Positions 7,019 through 9,911 of a stretch of DNA of 9,911 nucleotides are shown here, in pieces. The stretch covers positions 1-9,911 of the forward strand of contig CAZGDY010000060.1 in assembly GCA_964524965.1 (NCBI GenBank). The letters run 5' to 3'. The notes below the pieces were generated by a model. The model made no database searches. It saw nothing but the letters and a program-made list of their open reading frames with translations, and was not told where the DNA came from. This stretch comes from Kmv34 sp964524965 (GTDB lineage: Bacteria > Aerophobota > Aerophobia > Aerophobales > B3-G15). Every line of letters starts with the position of its first letter. The first letter of the stretch is position 1. The translations under genes were made by a program, and so were the position numbers.

Positions 7019-7089
7019 CCCGGCTGAATCTTTATAACTAAGGATAAAGTTCAGCAATGCTTTGGCTCCATCGTAACCATTCAGCCGGG
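7019..7089. ncRNA. Structured element with 11-bp arms downstream of the cold-shock gene
   Basis: CCCGGCTGAAT (7019-7029) and ATTCAGCCGGG (7079-7089) pair perfectly. Inside the arms is a second perfect hairpin, CTTTAT (7030-7035) / ATAAAG (7044-7049), and a small AGC-AAT-GCT hairpin, so the whole can fold as a branched structure. It begins 16 nt after the stop of the cold-shock gene. On the - strand no T-run follows; on the + strand the right arm is followed by TCATTATTTTTA. It is more GC-rich than its surroundings. The rest of 6681-7018 holds no gene I can support. It could be a 3' UTR structure, a small RNA or a degenerate mobile repeat. Confidence 0.5.
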
Positions 7090-7105
7090 TCATTATTTTT
7101 ATCTG

Positions 7106-7312
7106 TTACCCTTGCTTTGATACATTAACTGCCTGAGGACCTCGTTCACTTTCCTGGACCTCAAAAGATACTTTATCACCTTCCTGAAGACTCTTGAAGC
7201 CACTACCAGTAATGTTAGAAAAATGCACAAAGACATCTTTCCCGTTTTCTTGTTGGATAAACCCATATCCTTTGCGATCATTGAACCATTTAACTGTTCC
7301 TTCTTCTGCCAT
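7106..7312 (-). CDS. CspA-family cold-shock protein
   Basis: The 68-residue protein is a single cold-shock domain, a five-stranded OB fold that binds single-stranded RNA and DNA and acts as an RNA chaperone. Both RNA-binding motifs are present: RNP1 as KGYGFI (14-19) and RNP2 as VFVHF (27-31). The opening MAEEGTVKWFN and the C-terminal GPQAVNV are typical, and the length is normal. The frame extends to a GTG at 7319-7321, but that codon overlaps the ribosome site AAGGAGG (7321-7327 on the + strand), so the ATG at 7310-7312, 8 nt from it, is the real start. Only 63 nt separate it from the upstream acyltransferase-like gene and no terminator is seen, so they may share a transcript. Confidence 0.97.
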   Translation of the reverse strand: MAEEGTVKWFNDRKGYGFIQQENGKDVFVHFSNITGSGFKSLQEGDKVSFEVQESERGPQAVNVSKQG

Positions 7313-7375
7313 ATCTATCACCTCCTTGCAATAGCTAATTAATTGATAAATAAATTCTTGTTTTTTGATGGTCTC

Positions 7376-8194
7376 TTAATTATTCTCTGAGGAAAAAGTA
7401 TTTTCTTTTTCTCCAATAGTTAATTTAAGAAGAGACCTGGTCACTTCTTCTCCCTTCGTTTTAAGAGAATCACCGGGTTTTACGTCTATAGCTCTACCAA
7501 GGAGTACGGTAATATTACTTAAAGGCAAAGGAATACAGTGATTATCCCATCGTTTTTTTAGTATGAATCCTCGGTGAGTTTTAAGTGCTAAAGGGATAAT
7601 TTTAGCTCCTGCCTCCCGGGCAGTATAGATTATTCCAGGTTTTGTTTGATGTGCTGGTCCTTGAGGTCCATCAACAGCAATAAATCCTAAGTGACCGTGT
7701 TTAATTGCTTCAACAAGCTCTCGCAGTGATTTTCTAGTACTTGATGTTTGTATTATACGGTAGTTAAATACGGAGAATAATTGAGCCACGTAGTTCCCCC
7801 GGAAGGACCAGCGAACTAAAGTCACGGGGTTATCTGTATAAAGAGAAGTAAGCAGTAATGTATAACTGCCGTGCCAAAAGGCAAAGATAACTTTTTGTTT
7901 TTCTTTTTCAATTTTTTGCAGATTTTCCTTGCCAACAATGGTGACATTGTTTGTTTTGGAGATTAAAATTAGAATTAGTTGTGCGAACCAAATGGGAGTT
8001 TTTATCGGGAAAGTATGAAGTATAATTTTTCGAAAGAAAAATCTGTAGAGGTATCCACGGATTGCTACGTTTAAAAACACTTGTTTTCCAACTATCTTAT
8101 ACGTATTTTGTTGAATAACAGTGTTGAGTACTGTTCCGAAAATAAACCTATAAGCTAATATCTTTGCGTACTTTCTATAAGTGATGAACTTCAT
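7376..8194 (-). CDS. DUF374 lysophospholipid/lipid A acyltransferase-like protein
   Basis: The 272-residue protein shows the DUF374 pattern, a family near the LpxL/PlsC-type acyltransferases. Motifs, numbered from the ATG at 8192-8194: FWHG (106-109), the SSTRKSLREL segment (151-160), and DGPQGPAHQTKPG (175-187) followed by AREAGAKIIPLAL. Family members are thought to add acyl chains to lipid A or phospholipid precursors at the inner membrane; no substrate is proven for DUF374. A hydrophobic stretch near residues 67-80 could anchor it. The frame is open to a GTG at 8243-8245, which would add 17 residues. Neither start has a clear ribosome site; I prefer the ATG. A perfect-consensus promoter about 300 nt upstream drives it in prediction, through a leader with three hairpins. 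The cold-shock gene follows after 63 nt. Confidence 0.82.
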   Translation of the reverse strand: MKFITYRKYAKILAYRFIFGTVLNTVIQQNTYKIVGKQVFLNVAIRGYLYRFFFRKIILHTFPIKTPIWFAQLILILISKTNNVTIVGKENLQKIEKEKQKVIFAFWHGSYTLLLTSLYTDNPVTLVRWSFRGNYVAQLFSVFNYRIIQTSSTRKSLRELVEAIKHGHLGFIAVDGPQGPAHQTKPGIIYTAREAGAKIIPLALKTHRGFILKKRWDNHCIPLPLSNITVLLGRAIDVKPGDSLKTKGEEVTRSLLKLTIGEKENTFSSENN

Positions 8195-8268
8195 AATCGA
8201 TCTTTTGTTGATGTAGAAGAAATGATGTTGTGCTAACAAAAACACATAACATATTTTGTTTTACCAGA

Positions 8269-8294
8269 TAATATGGAAATAATTTTCCATATTA
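8269..8294. repeat. 11-bp AT-rich hairpin in the leader of the DUF374 gene
   Basis: TAATATGGAAA (8269-8279) pairs perfectly with TTTCCATATTA (8284-8294) across the tetraloop TAAT. It lies about 75 nt upstream of the preferred ATG and 24 nt upstream of the alternative GTG. On the + strand it is followed by AATTTTTT. It may be an RNA hairpin of the leader, a weak + strand terminator or a dyad operator. Confidence 0.5.
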
Positions 8295-8315
8295 AATTTT
8301 TTCCTTGTTGCTTTT

Positions 8316-8346
8316 GAGTAGTGGATGCTTCCACTCTCTTTTTTTT
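8316..8346 (+). terminator. Rho-independent terminator on the + strand, with no + gene before it
   Basis: AGTGGA (8320-8325) and TCCACT (8330-8335) form a perfect stem with the loop TGCT. GAG (8316-8318) and CTC (8336-8338) extend it past a bulged T. Eight T residues follow (8339-8346). This is a good + strand terminator shape, yet all recognised genes nearby are on the - strand. It may end an antisense transcript or simply be a leader hairpin on the - strand. Confidence 0.6.
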
Positions 8347-8410
8347 CCTAAAATATTGTTGAACATATTAACGTCATTAATTTATAAAATTGAGTGGGTT
8401 TTTGCTATCA

Positions 8411-8457
8411 GGGTAGGTTATTTCAAGACGAGCTACATAAGCGAGTCTTAACCTATC
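8411..8457 (-). repeat. Composite hairpin near the 5' end of the predicted DUF374 leader
   Basis: On the + strand GGTAGGTT (8412-8419) pairs with AACCTATC (8450-8457, one G-T wobble); after a 5-nt bulge ATTTC, AAGAC (8425-8429) pairs with GTCTT (8445-8449); GA faces GA (8430-8431 / 8443-8444); then GCT pairs with AGC around ACATA. GGGTA (8411-8415) can alternatively pair with TACCC (8477-8481). It starts about 33 nt after the predicted - strand transcription start. The bulge and tandem mismatch are unlike a simple terminator. Confidence 0.5.
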
Positions 8458-8496
8458 AATAATTAGCTATTTTTTTTACCCAAAGAACTTAACGGT

Positions 8497-8524
8497 ATTA
8501 TATTCTGTTTTATTTCTTTGTCAA
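8497..8524 (-). promoter_or_regulatory. Perfect-consensus sigma-70 promoter for the DUF374 gene
   Basis: Read on the - strand, TTGACA (8524 down to 8519) is followed after 16 nt by TATAAT (8502 down to 8497). Both hexamers match the sigma-70 consensus exactly. Transcription would start near 8490, giving a leader of about 295 nt to the preferred ATG of the DUF374 gene. Confidence 0.8.
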
Positions 8525-8564
8525 TAGTGCGAATTGCTTGTTTCTCTCCAGTTTTTATCAAATA

Positions 8565-8592
8565 TTGACAGGCGCTTATGAGAAACTAAATT
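8565..8592 (+). promoter_or_regulatory. Predicted divergent + strand promoter
   Basis: A perfect TTGACA (8565-8570) is followed after 16 nt by TAAATT (8587-8592), four of six matches to the -10 consensus. It faces away from the - strand promoter 40 nt to its left. It would transcribe the possible gene remnant that follows. Confidence 0.4.
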
Positions 8593-8604
8593 AAAAATAA
8601 ATAA

Positions 8605-8964
8605 TGTTTTACAATTAGAAAAAAACCAACAAGTAATAAACTCAAGAGAAGTGTTAAAGAGAGATTTAAAAAACTAAAATATCAGCTTTATTTGTCTATT
8701 TTAATCGGGGGAAATAAATGTTGATAAGATGATATTTATGGGCTTATAGCAAAGACAAAAGTTGAATTTGAGACTAGCTAGATTAATTTATTTAAGAAAA
8801 ACTTGGAAAAATAGGGCAAGTTTGTAGTTAGTCCTAAGATTGAATTTGGTAAAGCAAATGAATCGATTATTCTAATATGTGATGTAAAATTTGGGGAGAG
8901 GAAAATGAAAGTCAAAGGGGTATATGGTAACAATGCAAAACAAGGTGGGGATTTTCTTAATTAA
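8605..8964 (+). pseudogene. Possible degenerate gene remnant, family not recognised
   Basis: One frame runs from about 8605 to TAA 8962-8964 and is broken by TGA and TAA (8722-8727), TAG (8779-8781) and TAG (8812-8814). The pieces between stops look protein-like: SVKERFKKLKYQLYLSILIG, then YGLIAKTKVEFETS, then INLFKKNLEK, then GKFVVSPKIEFGKANES, IILICDVKFGERK and KVKGVYGNNAKQGGDFLN. The last open piece is 49 codons long in very AT-rich DNA. I cannot name a family. A second frame is also open over part of 8582-8674, so a frameshift may be involved. A short 19-codon ORF at 8905 has GGGGAGAGGA just before it, but its spacing is tight. The rest of 8525-9069 shows no intact gene. Confidence 0.33.
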
Positions 8965-9036
8965 TTAAAATTTAAGTTTAGTGATAAAATATAACTTCGA
9001 ACTCTTTGTTTTCTTTTTTTCAAGGATGAGTTGTCG

Positions 9037-9054
9037 AATATATTTAAATATATT
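9037..9054. repeat. 18-bp perfect AT palindrome
   Basis: AATATATTTAAATATATT is its own reverse complement and contains no G or C. It sits 16 nt beyond the stop of the oxidase gene. On the + strand it is followed by TGTC and eight T residues, so it could act as a weak + strand terminator, but such sequences also arise often in AT-rich DNA. Confidence 0.4.
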
Positions 9055-9069
9055 TGTCTTTTTTTTAGT

Positions 9070-9911
9070 TTAATCAAATATTTTGCCAGGATTTAAAATA
9101 TTATTTGGGTCAAAGGTAGTTTTAATTCCTTTTAACATTTTAAGGTGCATTTTACTTAATGCCATGGGAAGATATTCTTTTTTAATGGCTCCTATGCAGT
9201 GCTCCCCAGATATTGTCCCTCCTCGTTTTATGCAATCCTCATGCAATAAGTCCCTAATTATGGGATATTTCTCTTGCCACTCCTTTTCTTCTAATTGTTT
9301 AAACTGTTTTCCTTCCTTTTTAAGTTTTGTAATATAAGTATGTAAGTTTCCATCGGCTACATGACCATGAGTTGGAAGCCATACACCATACTCCTTGGAA
9401 ATTTCAGATACTCTTTTTACATGATTTACTATTTCAGAACAAGGAACTGTAAGATCTAATGTCTCAAGGTTATTTGGTTTTAAACCTTCATAGATAGCAC
9501 TTCTAATTTCTAAGATATTTTTCTGTTCTTTTTTGCTAATTGCTGCTACAATATCTTTAGCCTTATTAGCTGTACAAATATTGGCTACCGTTTCAGATAA
9601 TCCATATAATTCCTCGTCAGTGGAGCCGTCTAAAATTATCATTAGGAATGCATCTTCTTTTTTGCCAGGCCATTTTTTCCCAAGCAACTTTTCTACAGAA
9701 GAGAGTATGTCGTTTTGTATAAATTCTATAGATAGAGGCCGGATACCCTTTAAAATTATTTCTGGAACAGTCTTAACAGCATCATGCAATGATTGATAAG
9801 GAATAATTAGAGTTATTGTTTTCTTAATGGGGGGCATCAGGAGTATCACTGCCTTACTGATGATACCCAAGGTACCTTCGGAACCAATCATCAGATGCAA
9901 AAGACTATAGC
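9070..9911 (-). CDS. FAD-linked oxidase, GlcD/D-lactate dehydrogenase-like (C-terminal part; 5' end beyond right edge)
   Basis: The frame stays open to the right edge, so the gene is cut by the window; the TTG at 9898-9900 lies inside the protein and is not its start, because YSLLHLMIGSEGTLGI reads across it. The roughly 280 visible residues cover the end of the FAD-binding domain (GSEGTLGI, which wraps the FAD diphosphate) and the whole FAD-oxidase C domain, with HGHVADGNLHTY, SGEHCIGAIKKEYLP and the typical ending DPNNILNPGKIFD. Family members oxidise 2-hydroxy acids such as glycolate or D-lactate and pass electrons to quinone or partner iron-sulfur proteins. The visible part is intact. Substrate cannot be decided. 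No partner subunit lies downstream, and no clear - strand terminator was found. Confidence 0.92.
   Translation of the reverse strand, partial: YSLLHLMIGSEGTLGIISKAVILLMPPIKKTITLIIPYQSLHDAVKTVPEIILKGIRPLSIEFIQNDILSSVEKLLGKKWPGKKEDAFLMIILDGSTDEELYGLSETVANICTANKAKDIVAAISKKEQKNILEIRSAIYEGLKPNNLETLDLTVPCSEIVNHVKRVSEISKEYGVWLPTHGHVADGNLHTYITKLKKEGKQFKQLEEKEWQEKYPIIRDLLHEDCIKRGGTISGEHCIGAIKKEYLPMALSKMHLKMLKGIKTTFDPNNILNPGKIFD

Overview
The window is AT-rich bacterial chromosome with genes on both strands and unusually many gene remnants and inverted repeats between them. The organism is probably an uncultivated bacterium. Signs of a cell envelope with exported and lipid-modifying functions are an MscS-type channel, an S9 peptidase with a signal peptide and a DUF374 acyltransferase-like protein; the last suggests, but does not prove, a Gram-negative envelope. 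Nothing in the sequence names a phylum. No rRNA, tRNA, CRISPR array, intact transposase or phage gene was seen.

Left part, + strand (1-3178). The end of an MscS-family channel gene is followed by a LOG-type nucleoside 5'-monophosphate phosphoribohydrolase gene, then a PIN-domain toxin remnant that has lost its core and carries a frameshift, closed by an intrinsic terminator. A gene-free stretch (1106-1570) with mutually exclusive hairpins, a good sigma-70 promoter and nested inverted repeats leads into a cytoplasmic PAS-GAF-HD-GYP protein, a predicted cyclic-di-GMP phosphodiesterase.

Middle part (3179-6680). A truncated + strand gene with a signal-peptide-like start and a piece resembling the catalytic-His region of trypsin-like peptidases is broken by an in-frame TAA lying in a 12-bp inverted repeat. 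Convergent to it are three - strand genes: a 62-residue membrane protein, a secreted S9 prolyl-oligopeptidase-family peptidase with an intact catalytic triad, and a LURP-one/Tubby-like protein.

Right part (6681-9911), all recognised genes on the - strand: a CspA-family cold-shock protein followed by an 11-bp-armed structured element; a DUF374 acyltransferase-like gene behind a perfect-consensus promoter and a leader of about 295 nt with three hairpins; and the C-terminal part of a GlcD/D-lactate-dehydrogenase-like FAD oxidase that runs off the right edge. Between the last two lie a divergent + promoter and a stop-riddled possible gene remnant.

The genes do not form one pathway. There is no clear new multi-gene system. 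The best leads are the structured leader and divergent promoters at 8260-8600, the structured element after the cold-shock gene, and the remnants that show how accessory genes decayed here.
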